Shown: piece after piece, positions 11,045 to 20,417 of the stretch | How positions within the stretch are numbered: position 1 is the stretch's first letter | Layout: each line of letters opens with the position of its first letter | Source: Micrasema longulum | Lineage: Eukaryota; Arthropoda; Insecta; Trichoptera; Brachycentridae | Assembly (NCBI GenBank): GCA_022494885.1 | Contig: JAGVSM010001180.1 | Location: 25,024-89,023 of the forward strand | Reading direction: 5' to 3' | Length of the DNA: 64,000 bases | Notes under the pieces: model-generated | Told to the model about the DNA's origin: nothing | The model's database searches: none | What the model saw: the letters and a program-made list of their open reading frames with translations, nothing else | Program-made: the position numbers and the translations under genes

Positions 11045-11470
11045 ATATTACCTACATTTATAAAAAAAACAATGAATTTATAGATATAATTACAATTTAG
11101 TACGGGTCTTCTCCTACTAGGCATTACTTTATAATAAAAATAAATTTAAGAAAAGATCAGTAATTTGCATGTATATACAAATAAGAACATTTTTTTGTAG
11201 ATGAAAATTTATGAAAAATTTAAATATTTACACATAAGCTCGATCAGATATAAACTTATATAATATAAAAATAATAGAAATGATAATTGAGATATAATTT
11301 TTTTTAACTCATTCTAAACGTATGAAATAAGATTAATAAATAAATAAATTATTTTTAAAGAAACATGAAAATTTTTAATTTTTACACATAAGCTCATTCA
11401 GATATAAACTTTTAAAACAACAAAAAAATAGAAATGAAAATCGAGAAATGCTTTTTTTTTCACTCACTCT

Positions 11471-12185
11471 ATCGTATGAAATTAGATGTGATCTCTTGTT
11501 CTTTTGATTTGGAAAAAAAAGGAATCATCTTATGTTAACACCCAATATAGTTTACGTAGTAAAAGACAAACGTCCTACTATTTCTTTCAAAGATCACGCA
11601 TTATAAAAATTGAGAGGTTAGACCATTGTTAAACTATACGCCTCAATCACCTACATCCACAATCTCACTTTTACAAAGTTACAGAGTTTCGAAGCTGGTT
11701 CGACAAATGAGATGCAATGAAACGTAATTGAATTAGAGATAAAAGTAAGATAAAGATTGTTTTACCAAGCCGTTATATTGTAGAAGCCAGCTGACGCTAA
11801 CTCCTGCCCAAGTGTAATAAAAACACCATGTTACATAATTCTTCGCAAATAAAACTTTTCTTTTACGCCTTCACTTTACGGAACAATTACTCCGCTTTAC
11901 GTTTTGCGTCCCTTAATCCCGAACAGGGCTGCCGTAAAATTTATTTTACTGATTTACTGAAAATTTAGCGAAAATTCATCGAAACGAAATGTCACCATTG
12001 TTCCCTTATCCGCACCTATTGGAGCAAGTGTCCTGCATTAAAACTCTAACCGTAACATGTCAACAATCATTTGATGGAATTAAGTTTAAAAAATCTATGC
12101 TCTGAAGGATCTGTTAGTTTTTTTTCTGATGTACGTATTTTTATTCATTTTTTAGTTATAGTTTTTTGGCACCATTTATTTATTT
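11471..12185. other. unassigned DNA, slightly less AT-rich
   Basis: 11600-12060 is less repetitive than its surroundings and contains no long open frame. No repeat match was found within the window. Confidence 0.4.
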
Positions 12186-12189
12186 AAAC

Positions 12190-12870
12190 GTATAATTATA
12201 CATTTTTACAATTTAAAAAAAAAAAAAAACACTTTTTATATTTTTACTAAAACTAAAATCCCACCAAGCCACTTTCTGTAGCTTGTTGGTGAAGATTATA
12301 TTAATACTAACTTAATTATATTATTTACATTTATAAAAACAATGAATAACAGATAAAAATGAACAGCCGGAAAGATCAGAATATACATGTATATAGTACA
12401 AGTAATTATATATCAATTTATTTTTGAAATACAAGAAAATTTATGAAAAAAAAATTTAAATGTTTACTATAAGCTACTATTCAAATATAAACTTTTGATC
12501 GAGTAGCCACTCTCTTATTTTGCTCTTTTTACAATGTGAGTTAAATTTAAGTTCTTTCGGCAATAAATTAAAAATGCTAGGTACTAAATATTTAAAAGTT
12601 CTATTTCCATACTTATTACATATTTTTGGTACTATCAAACCATCAAGTGAAGCGTGTATTATGGTTATGTTTACGAGGAAACTTGAATGTATTACTATTA
12701 AATTGTTCCAAAATGATGCAAAGCCACAGTATTCCTCGAACAGGCAAAGTTTTGATTGTTTCGTACAGGAGATCAATATTACTTCTTTGTTTGTAAATCA
12801 TAAACCATATCAGGCTAAATTGCAATACGAAATACGCGTTAAAAAACTAAAGTCTTTACAATGATATCCA
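12190..12870 (-). pseudogene. CR1/L2-like LINE C-terminus and 3' UTR (LUTR-2)
   Basis: The minus-strand frame 12776-12477 ends with GLIVPKICNKYGNRTFKYL, VPSIFNLLPKELK and IREWLL. This is the conserved C-terminal layout after the reverse transcriptase in CR1/L2-type LINEs (YG.R.F.Y..P..FN.LP..L...). An overlapping frame upstream (12825-12643) supplies more of the thumb after a frameshift, including HNHNTRF. The 3' UTR (12190-12476) carries an imperfect hairpin CACCAAGC / GCTTGTTGGTG (12272-12295) and an A-rich tail (T-run at 12215-12230 on the plus strand). It is dead and 5'-truncated. The UTR recurs at 10535 and 34245. Confidence 0.7.
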
Positions 12871-12954
12871 TGATTGTTTAAGCAGGTTTGTTACTCATAA
12901 CTTGAAGATTGACCAGTGCCAAATTTCTTGACATGGTTAAACAATTCATAGACA

Positions 12955-13335
12955 TTACATTTGTTCTAAACTGTTGTTTTCTTCATCCGCCTGGACAAAC
13001 AGCGCATATACTTAAGAAGTTTTTTAGACATACATGAGGTTATCGACGGTTATGAAGTGTGTTCGACTCGATGGCTACTCTCAAGTAAAAGTCCTGTAAA
13101 AGGAAAATAAGTTGAGATAAGTCCACTTTGTAACGTGGTGATTGACGCTTTTGCCGATCATGATTGTAGTCCCGGTTTCAATTCCTGGGAAGGTTGGCGT
13201 GAATATTGATTAAAAAGGCCAAAAGCACTCGTTCAACATTCTTGTTTGATTTTACACACATAACTCTATTCTTACTCCTCAAGCCCAGACACATAGTTGC
13301 ATTTAGATTATACTTACCCATCACCTAATTTATTT
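12955..13335 (+). repeat. SINE-C: tRNA-like head plus body
   Basis: 13130-13200 resembles a degenerate tRNA head with B-box-like GGTTTCAATTCC at 13174-13185. The following body (13215-13335: AAAAGCACTCGTTCA, ACTCTATTCTTACTCC, CAGACACATAGTTGC) is homologous to 58841-58960. A further body fragment lies at 12970-13020 (TTCTTCATCCGCCTGGACA, also at 58918-58936). The three-way similarity supports a dispersed SINE-like family. Confidence 0.5.
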
Positions 13336-14050
13336 ATTATCATTATAAAAAAAATACAACGAAACATTTTTATGCGAAAATATTTTGACAGATCTCTTTC
13401 ACACCCCTGTAAATATTTTCACATTATGACTCTGTCTTCCAACAGTAAAAGTTTTATTTAATATCTAATAATTACTACTAAGGGTACTGTCGCATATAAA
13501 ATCTTTATTTAATTGCTATGTCTCCTAAATTTCAAAGAATACGGACTAACATTTTCTATTAACGGGTTTATAATATTCATTTACTTTTTTATCTTAAAAT
13601 AAAGGGAATATGAAAATCTAAGCTTTTACACTGCGAATGAACTTTCATTGGTTGATTTAGGTGGTGTCCTCACAACACAACTGACCATTCCAGCTATGTT
13701 AGAAGATCCGGATCAGTCTGTTCTGTTATTATTTGTGGGAAAATTTTGCTAAAACCTTTCTGCGAATTATTAAGAAATGCCGAAAAATTTTTTATTATTT
13801 AAATAATGTTTTGAGTATTATCTTGAAAATAGATAGACTTTTTTAATCCCTCCAGTTTTTTATATTTTAAAATATACACTTGAAACATTTAAGTGGTTAT
13901 TCATTACAATAATATATTAAAATAATTACTCGTTGATTTCAATTACTAAAACAACATTCTTAAAATTTAAAACATGTAACAAAATAAATAGCCGAAGAAT
14001 TATATTTTTTTATCTTTTCAACATTTACTTTGTGGAAAAACATTTTGAAA
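13336..14050. other. unassigned AT-rich DNA
   Basis: No gene is visible. 13883-13925 (AGTGGTTATTCATTACAATAA) resembles the flank of the HH-3 element at 19800, so a decayed terminus may be present. Confidence 0.35.
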
Positions 14051-14054
14051 TTAT

Positions 14055-14262
14055 TTAAAATGAAACAGTTTGTATTTTTTACCACATAAGATTTTAATAC
14101 ATTATAACCCAACTAGTTTCAAGCATTCCAAATAAGCCATCTCCACGTGAAAATATAAACTATTTACACCTGATGGTGGGTAATTCAGAATACCTGAAAC
14201 TAGTTTTGTTTATAATATATTAAACTCTTATGTGGTAAAAATTACTAAGTGTTTCATTTTAA
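14055..14262. mobile_element. HH-4 element, 208 bp with about 70-bp inverted termini
   Basis: The left end contains ATTTAAAATGAAACA, TTTTTACCACATAAGA and AACTAGTTTCA. The right end is its inverted partner. The right terminus contains a hammerhead-like block: CUGAUGG (14170-14176), stem II GGGUA/UACCU, GAAA (14196-14199) and ACUAGU (14199-14204). Core position A9 is G and stem I does not pair, so this copy looks inactive. It is non-coding and shares its architecture, but not its sequence, with HH-2 and HH-3. Confidence 0.6.
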
Positions 14263-14559
14263 ATAAATAGCTAAAGAATCATCGAAAGCTATCTCAGAAC
14301 AGGTTTAAACCAAATGAGATAGCTAGCAACCATACTCTAATTGTACAAAAGGTAATTTATTATATTCCATTATATACGTATACTTATTCAATTACAACAG
14401 AGAGGGAAAACATTTATGAGAAGAGTATATGGAACTTTAGGCTAATATCTATTATAATAAAAATAAATTAATAATAAATAAATTTCAGTTTTGACAATTT
14501 TTTATTATCAAGTTTATTGTAAATAAGTAAAGCTTCGTCCTTACAATAATATAAGCAAC

Positions 14560-14897
14560 GTACGTATCAATAATGTTTTGAGTATGTCTAAATTTTTGTA
14601 GACAGGTTGGATTTCCTCCCTGTTTAACATCAAAATTTTTGCAACACAGAAAGAAAACATTTTTGAAAAGGGAATATGGAAGTCTAGGCATTTACAAGGC
14701 TTATTACCTATCATTGGCTGGTTTCAGTGGCCACTTTACATTGTGAAAACATTCACCATTCTGCCTATGTTTGAACATCCTCATCCTCAATTCTTTCATC
14801 TGTTGGCTTTTTGTGAAGTTAAAGAGCAGAAACCTTTATCATATGGGTGAGATTCATTCGCAAAAACTATTTCACCTACTAGTTAATGCCTGAAAAT
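14560..14897 (+). repeat. Rep-1, nearly full unit
   Basis: It runs from AATGTTTTGAGTATGTC through GGATTTCCTCCCTG, GGGAATATGGAAGTCTAGGC and GTGGCCACTTTACA to ACTAGTTAATGCCTGAAAA. It is then joined directly to an HH-2 right terminus at 14905. Confidence 0.8.
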
Positions 14898-14904
14898 TTC
14901 ACTC

Positions 14905-15010
14905 GTTGGTTTTATTGGTATCCTGACGAAGGGGCGGGTACGTCTCGAAACCGGTAGACATAGAAAAGTCGGTAAGTAGTTATTTATATTTAAAAATATT
15001 TTACGACATT
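14905..15010 (+). repeat. HH-2 right terminus
   Basis: It contains GTTTTATTGGTATCCTGACG, the hammerhead block, GTCGGTAAGTAGTTATTTAT and the outer AAATGTTTGACCACAAAGTT shared with 17215-17235. No left terminus lies to its left within 5 kb, so it is a solo end fused to Rep-1. Confidence 0.65.
14917..14961 (+). ncRNA. hammerhead ribozyme motif (HH-2 type), core intact
   Basis: CUGACGA is at 14923-14929. Stem II is GGGGC (14931-14935) with GUCUC (14942-14946), which includes two G-U pairs. GAAA is at 14947-14950, the self-complementary ACCGGU at 14950-14955, cleavage-position A at 14956 (triplet GUA), and stem I 3' GACA from 14957. Stem I is weakened because the 5' strand reads UAUC rather than UGUC. 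The core is consensus and activity is plausible but reduced. Confidence 0.6.
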
Positions 15011-15044
15011 TTGTCAAATGTTTGACCACAAAGTTAATATTAAC

Positions 15045-15720
15045 ATATCATTTCAACAGAGATGAAGAAAATTTTACAGAAGGTAATATCGAAGTCTAGG
15101 CATCTACAGGACTTATGACCTGTCATTGGTTGGTTTTATGGGCCACTTTACACACTGTGTAACATTTACCATTCTGCCCATATTTGAAAATTTACATTCC
15201 TTCAATTCTTTTATCTGTCGATTTAAGGCGTTACCTAGTATGTAGGTGAAATAATTCAATTAGATCAATCTCACCCGCATAAATAAAGGTTTTAGCTCTC
15301 AAACTTCACAAACATCAACAGATGAAAGAATTGAAGGAATTTAGATGTTCAAATATAGGCAGAATGGTGAATATTACACAGGGTGTAAAGTGGCCACTTA
15401 AACCAGCCAATGACGGGTCATAAGTCCTTAAGATGCCTAGACTTCTATTTTACCTGCCTATGGTTATGCCTGTTGGAAGGGCTACCGCTATGCTGAACAA
15501 CATCGCTCTGGATATTGATCTGTTCCATGTATCTGAAGGGGTTTATCGGAGCAGGATTCTCCTACTACTTTGACATGAGTCTCTTTCATGTATTTTTTAT
15601 AATATGTACGTATTGAATATATGTTTGTTATGTATATGTTATATTAAAATAAATTAATTGAATTGAATAGAATTACATTCTCTAAAATTTTATTGATCTC
15701 TGTTGTAATTTGTTAATATA
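15045..15720. repeat. Rep-1 inverted pair, interrupted by a LINE
   Basis: A plus copy (15055-15225) meets a minus copy (15230-15467) head to head. Both contain the GTGGCCACTTTACAC block in opposite orientation. The minus copy is interrupted at 15468-15668 by a LINE-J fragment and resumes at 15669-15720 (TGTTGTAATTTGTTAATA, then AGCTCCCCGGGGAGTTGAAT). The arms could form a hairpin with about 150-bp stems. Confidence 0.8.
15468..15668 (+). pseudogene. LINE-J (Jockey/CR1-like) C-terminal tip and 3' UTR
   Basis: It encodes LPMVMPVGRATAMLNNIALD and then IDLFHVSEGVYRSRILLLL before a stop, followed by a short UTR ending in an ATTAATTGAATTGAAT tail. It is closely similar to 53245-53459, so both insertions are fairly recent. 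It sits inside a Rep-1 minus copy whose sequence continues on both sides. Confidence 0.75.
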
Positions 15721-15950
15721 AACAGCTCCCCGGGGAGTTGAATCAAGTCCGGATCTACACAAATTTGGTCAAACTGTAAATATTGTCCAAAAAGTTAATT
15801 CTTTTGATCGTTAATTTTAAATTAGGATATTAACTTAGATGTGTTTTTCTATATTTTATAAGTTCAGTGAAATATGCATAGTGTAACAAAACATAAGTTA
15901 TATAAGTGAGTGTTATTATAAGACAAACAAAGTTACCTAGTGAGTGCAGA

Positions 15951-16007
15951 ATGGCGATAAGACCGACCTTCCCTGAACACGCTGCTTTGTTATTCTTCAC
16001 TATATTG
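15951..16007 (+). CDS. possible first coding exon of a secreted or membrane host protein
   Basis: An ATG at 15951 (context GCAGAATGG) opens 19 codons, MAIRPTFPEHAALLFFTIL, shaped like a signal peptide: a short polar start with one Arg, then a hydrophobic run. They end exactly at a consensus 5' splice site, TTG|GTAAGT (16008-16013), leaving phase 0. A TTCAGT at about 15862-15867 resembles the arthropod initiator TCAGT. If unspliced, the frame continues to 16142 and would give a 63-residue peptide with a basic tail. No downstream exon is identified, and chance cannot be excluded. The protein is not recognised. Confidence 0.3.
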
Positions 16008-16254
16008 GTAAGTTTTCTTAAAATTTCCTCCGGCTTCCGCATAACCTCCCCAGTTAATCCTATTTGTGTCATGTATAAAAGGGGTTACAAAATGAAAAGG
16101 ATTACCCCTAAACGTAAAAAAAGCAAGACGGAATTTCTTTGAGAAAAATCTTTCCTTTGTCATCAGACGGAGACAGATTTTCTTCCTTAATTGTATTGTT
16201 TCACTAAGCCTTATTAGGACAGAAAGCCAATTTTTTTTATCATCTCAAAAAAAT

Positions 16255-16520
16255 CCCTATAAAGGTTTTAATAGGAAAATAACGTGGTTAAACAAGCGAC
16301 ACTTTAATTATTCACTGTGTCCAGACGGAGAATAAAAACAGAAACAGAACCAAAATCCCAGAGAAGTGTTTCTGACTTGCAATAAAAGCACTCCATTCAC
16401 ATACCTATCCAAAAACCGTTTTAAAGATCATGAGTCTTCCTTTCTGATTAATTCTCCTAAACTTACTAAAACCCTTACTAAAAAGCATTTTTTTTATCAA
16501 TAAACAAGTAAAATTTTTCA
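16255..16520 (+). repeat. dispersed repeat, second copy of 7845-8100
   Basis: About 260 bp align closely with 7845-8100 (AAAATAACGTGGTTAAA, AAGCGACACTTTAATTATTC, CACATACCTAT, TCTGATTAATTCTCCTAAAC). It is non-coding and the class is unknown. It ends just before the HH-2 element begins. Confidence 0.75.
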
Positions 16521-16522
16521 AC

Positions 16523-17225
16523 TAAATGTTATTTAATATTAGTATATAACCACTTACCGACTTTTCTACGTCTACCGGTTTTTAGACGTACACGTCTCTT
16601 CTTCAGGACACCAATTAAACCAACATGCCAAACCCACTTTACACATTTACCATAGTTGTTGCACAAAAATATAAAACCAACACGACGTGCATTTTACTAA
16701 CCGCATGCACTGATTAGGACAAACTTGCACTGATTTAATTATGAGAATATTATAAAATGTTGTTTGAGAAATAATTGAAAACAAAAGGAGATGGAGGGAG
16801 GGAGTGAGCTTAATAGGTTAATGGTAACCATTACAGTGGAACATCGTATAAAGGACTATATTGAAAGGTTGTTTGATAATTGACTAAAGGAACATTATTT
16901 TTTTAATCTTTATTAATGTGAATTACCTTTTCATTTTTTACTTTTAACCCTTTATTATTTGTATGTAAGATTTTAACTCCTGTATTTTTACTTAAGTTAT
17001 GATTTAAATTAATCAATTAAATTTAATCAAATGATTTGCGAATACGGAGAAATTATTATTGTGAAGACACTCATATGTTCTTCAACACGAATATCACGGG
17101 TTTTGCATGTTGGTTTAACTGGTGTCCTGACGAAGAAATTAGTACGTCTCGGAACCGGTAGATATAGAAAAGTCGACAAGTGGTTGTAGACAAATATCCA
17201 ATAACATTTATTAAAACGTTTGACC
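16523..17225. mobile_element. HH-2 element, full length, about 700 bp
   Basis: Terminal inverted repeats of about 110 bp lie at 16523-16633 and 17097-17211. Both hold ACCACTTACCGAC, the hammerhead block, GGTGTCCTG and the AAACCAACATGC motif. The interior (GTTGTTGCACAAAAATATAA, AACATGCACTGAT-like text, AATGTTGTTTGAGAAATA) is shared with 42950-43400 and 56930-57045. There is no long coding frame. In both termini the hammerhead core has decayed: AAAA for GAAA on the left and GGAA on the right. It is best described as non-autonomous. Penelope-like elements are one group known to carry hammerheads at their terminal repeats, but nothing here encodes such a protein. Confidence 0.75.
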
Positions 17226-17339
17226 ACAAAGTTAATGCACCACAAATTAAAAATAAAATTTTCAATTGCATAAACCGAGATTTTTTTGAGCTTAACTGTA
17301 CTGTTTTTATTGCCCTTTTCACTATGAGTTTTGCAAATT

Positions 17340-17470
17340 ATACGTAAGGCTTATGTGTTTTCGACTCTTTTGCTGCCCTCAGGTAGAATCCTGAGTAAGG
17401 CAATCAAATGGAATCGGTAAAGTTTGGCGGGTTCGCCTACCATTCTTGAGATCCTGAAGTTGATTCCAGG
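17340..17470 (+). other. possible tRNA-derived SINE fragment
   Basis: GAAGTTGATTCCAGG at 17456-17470 is a fair match to a B box, and TTCGACTC...CTCAGGTAGAATCCTGAG upstream resembles SINE-C text at 13065-13100. It is too decayed to define ends. Confidence 0.25.
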
Positions 17471-18660
17471 CAGGGTGGACTTAAAATATAATTTTTTAAG
17501 GTATTTTTAATTATGTTGATGAATTTAAGTAAAAAAAACAAGATTTTGGTCTCACTTGGAATAAACTTCACACTCCAGAGCCGGGCGTGTGGGCCCAGAA
17601 GTATTTGTTTTCAATTATATTATAACACAAGTATAAACACAAATTAATTTCTACTTACATATTTTTTTTTTATTAAATCGTAATATAAATAAAAATAATA
17701 TTAATAATATAAAAAATCCACACAAAAAAATGAAAAATTATATTAATCTCTTCAATGAACTAAAAACTAATAAAACTTATTACATATCACTAAATAAATT
17801 CAAAATAAATTTACATATTTTTTTGAACTCGAGTAAAAACAGCATTCAATTTTGGTTAGCATTACATTTTTAATAATTTCTGTTTTTGCTCTTAATTTCG
17901 TTTATTTTTTTTCACACGTTTATTTGAAATTATAAAATAACTATAACAATGTAAGTCACTCTCCAAGCACAAGAGCTAGTCTCTCCTTTGTAAAGTTACA
18001 GTTATAAATTTAACTTGATTAAAAGTAAATTGTATTTTTTTAAAAAAACAGGAAATATTTTATGTTACACTATTAATAAAAAGGTATACGTTTTTTCAAA
18101 CATGATTTACGTGTTTATGAAATGAATTATAATTAAATTTGAAATGTCGTTTCATATTTTTTCAAACATAAAATCTTCCGTCGAGATCGCATCAGGTGGA
18201 CTCAAGAGCAAAAAACATTTATAAATCCCGGCTTATTAAATTTTAACACTTTTCATCCATTTTCGCTGTTATACCCAAAAATTTCCTCGAAAAAATACTG
18301 AAAGCATAAAACTCCTTTTTTAAGACATTTTTCCTCGAAGGGGTTGAGGAATTAGCACGAGTTTTCAAGAAGATGTACTTTTTTACTTGAAAGAATTTAT
18401 CATTACAATTTTCTTCGTTTTTATTACAAAACCTTTCTCTTGTTTTTGACTTAAGCCGATTGTCTTAATTAACAACCCTCTTTAGTATTTTTCATGAAAT
18501 AATATGATTTATTTTACAAAAACCACTTAAGAATAAAAATGAAAAAGGAAGGCTATAGAGATGAAATAATTATTTTTATTTAAAAGTATTAATGGTAATT
18601 ATTTAAGTATGGCTTTCGTCAAGTCCAAAAAAATGTATCGTATGTCAATTAGTTTTAGTT
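17471..18660. other. unassigned AT-rich DNA
   Basis: Long A/T tracts. I found no gene, repeat family or hairpin that I can support. Confidence 0.4.
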
Positions 18661-18664
18661 TTAT

Positions 18665-18750
18665 CTTTCAGACAAACGTGTGGTAAAATTATGTGCAATA
18701 GATTCACAAATGTCGAGATCAACAAAATCAAGAGAGGATTGCGGCTTCGC
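18665..18750 (+). pseudogene. RTE-A LINE fragment with internal deletion
   Basis: CGTGTGGTAAAATTATGTG, CACAAATGTCGAGATC and CAAAATCAAGAGAGGAT match 42120-42215 of RTE-A, but about 30 bp between GAGATC and the AACAAAATC block are missing. No longer reading frame survives. Confidence 0.55.
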
Positions 18751-19260
18751 GCGTCGGTTTGCTATACCATCCTTATATATATATATAATTATTCTGTACG
18801 TGTGATGTCACTGAACTTTTCCTAAACAACTAAACCGATTTACGTGCAGTTTTAAGTGAAATGTAGATCTTTGCGCTTCGCGTGTTCGTAGATATATTTT
18901 TTTTTCAATCAAATTTGTAAAAAAAAAGTTAGACTTATAAAAATTTGTTTCATATCCAGGTTGCATTTGACGAGAATCCATATACAAAAATATTGAAGGA
19001 TGTTGTTTTTATTGTGTTTAAAAAAAGGTTGCTTTTGAATGTTTACAAACAACATTCGCTTTTTATGAATACCCATCAGATTCTTTCCTTAAATTCCTTA
19101 GATTTTTTTCTTATTTATTTATTTTCACTGGATTTTTGGTAATACTGATACTATTAACTGACATTAAATACATTTTTGAAAATCACATTCATATATAAAG
19201 TGCACCCCTGTTAGTGAGAATAGCCGAGTTTGACTTTTGCAAAAAGAATTCTTTATTTGA
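18751..19260. other. low-complexity flank with TA microsatellite
   Basis: A (TA)n run lies at 18773-18785. The next 120 bp (AACTAAACCGATTTACGTGC) resemble the body of common arthropod non-autonomous repeats with AAACCGATT motifs. A similar style appears at 32290-32400. No coding sequence is present. Confidence 0.3.
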
Positions 19261-19261
19261 A

Positions 19262-19398
19262 AATTAATATTTTTATGTTTTAGAATTCAACCATAAACAA
19301 GTACCTAGATTCCTACTTATCATTTAAAAGTCTTTTCTAAGCTAATAGTAGGCAAGTCAACGTTCGGACAGGACAACGTCTGCCGGGCCCGCTAGTGT
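19262..19398 (-). repeat. dispersed repeat terminus, inverted relative to 30764-30895
   Basis: On the minus strand it reads ACTAGCGGGCCCGGCAGACG, then GTTGTCCTGTCCGAACGTTG, then CTTGCCTACTATTAGCTTAG. The plus copy at 30764-30895 is the same with few changes. It is non-coding. The CTAGCGG.CCCG..AGACG start looks like a fixed terminus, but I cannot name the class. Confidence 0.6.
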
Positions 19399-19429
19399 AT
19401 TATAAAATAATTTATCTGTATACTTCTTT

Positions 19430-19745
19430 AAATCTATAAATTTTCATTGTGCATTTTATATATTGTAATGTCAAATATTGGTAAATGTATTGATTTTAGT
19501 ATAGAAAAGTCCCGACTTAAAACCAAATTTTCTAACAATTCAAGACTTAGAAAAAATATAATTTTGCTACAAAAAAATTGTGTTTTGTGTGCAGGAAATA
19601 AAATAAAACAAAATAAATTTCTTTCACACACATCATTATTAAATGTTTTCTGTTTATGAATTGTCTTAATGGATAGTAGAGACAGGTTATAAATTTAAAT
19701 TGCCGAGTACTAAAAATCCCCTTTAGCACAAGCCGTATAATTTTA
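19430..19745 (-). pseudogene. LINE C-terminus, badly decayed
   Basis: In one minus-strand frame IYNLSLLSIKTIHKQKTF resembles the IYN.LP.SIK.I segment of CR1/L2-like LINEs, clearer at 57990-58110. Two other frames are open over the same stretch, so assignment rests on this one motif. Confidence 0.3.
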
Positions 19746-19812
19746 CATTTGTTTGACTTATCTTTTTTTTATAAAGTTTAAATTTGAAGCACTAACTTTG
19801 TGGTTATTCATT

Positions 19813-19966
19813 ATAATAAAATAAATAGAACAACTTTGTTTTTAACCATGATAATCAATTCATTAGTTACGTAAACCTTGACAAAGAAGCTTGTTTGCTT
19901 TGAAACCGGTCGGTGAAAAATAAAAATTATTGGTTAAAAACAAAGTTGTTCTATTTATTTTATTAT
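19813..19966. mobile_element. HH-3 element, 154 bp with perfect 36-bp inverted termini
   Basis: 19813-19848 and 19931-19966 are exact inverted copies of 36 bp (starting ATAATAAAATAAATAG, ending TTTTTAACCA). The short interior contains the hammerhead-like block at 19875-19914. There is no coding sequence. Perfect termini suggest a recent copy. It is smaller than most MITEs and appears to consist of little more than two ends and one ribozyme-like motif. Confidence 0.8.
19875..19914 (+). ncRNA. hammerhead-like motif, U3-A8 variant, all stems paired
   Basis: Stem I 5' is ACC (19875-19877). The core is UUGACAA (19878-19884), where consensus is CUGANGA. Stem II is GAAGC (19886-19890) with GCUUU (19897-19901) and a 6-nt loop. 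GAAA is at 19902-19905, ACCGGU at 19905-19910, cleavage-position C at 19911 (triplet GUC), and stem I 3' GGU at 19912-19914. Positions 3 and 8 are U and A instead of C and G, a pairing-preserving swap. Stem III is a loopless palindrome, so it could only form between two RNA copies. Confidence 0.5.
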
Positions 19967-20417
19967 CTTTTTTTTATTTACATAATTTAAGTTAACATGC
20001 TTTGTATTGCATTATCTTGATGGCTTTATTTTCATCATAACGATTGATGGAACCGTTCCTAGACCAACCTATCATGTCTCTCCTTCCACTACCCTAAAGC
20101 CCTCACAAGGGGTTACTCTTGAGGGCTGTTCCTTCCTTTAGTCATTTGTTCCTGTTATCTGTTTTGTACAGGAAGCGGGAAGTCACCCTTTCCTCTGACT
20201 CTTAAGGTTTACTCTGATGCCGAAGAGTAAACTTAAAAATTATTAAATTAAAATGGAAAATTATACAAAAGCGAAAACAATATAAATATAGCAAGTGACC
20301 GAAAGGAAAAATGTTAAATATTTTTTTTAATCGTAATTTTAAAATTAATTTTTGTATGACGAATTATTATTATTATTACTAACATTTACTCACTAAAATA
20401 TCTCGTCTGTTTTAGCT

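Larger units (their letters stand above)
10535..11470 (-). repeat. LINE 3' UTR (LUTR-2), split by a MITE and a SINE
   Basis: 10535-10600 matches 12250-12300 (CCACCAAGCCACTTTCT...GGTGAAGAT), and 11045-11250 matches 12315-12490. The missing middle is occupied by the MITE at 10610-10728 and the SINE at 10810-11044. The element is therefore one minus-strand LINE 3' UTR broken by two later insertions. 11350-11470 repeats part of the same text (CACATAAGCTC.TTCAGATATAAACTT), suggesting a second partial copy in tandem. Confidence 0.65.

Noticed and set aside
14700..14900. Rep-1 as a hammerhead carrier (it contains CTGAAAA and GGCAACGCC)
   Set aside because: CUGANGA is absent in every well-preserved copy, so the hammerhead core cannot be assembled on either strand.
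17027..17322. Minus-strand frames of 72 and 83 codons
   Set aside because: They lie across the HH-2 right terminus and flank. They are not conserved in the other HH-2 copies.
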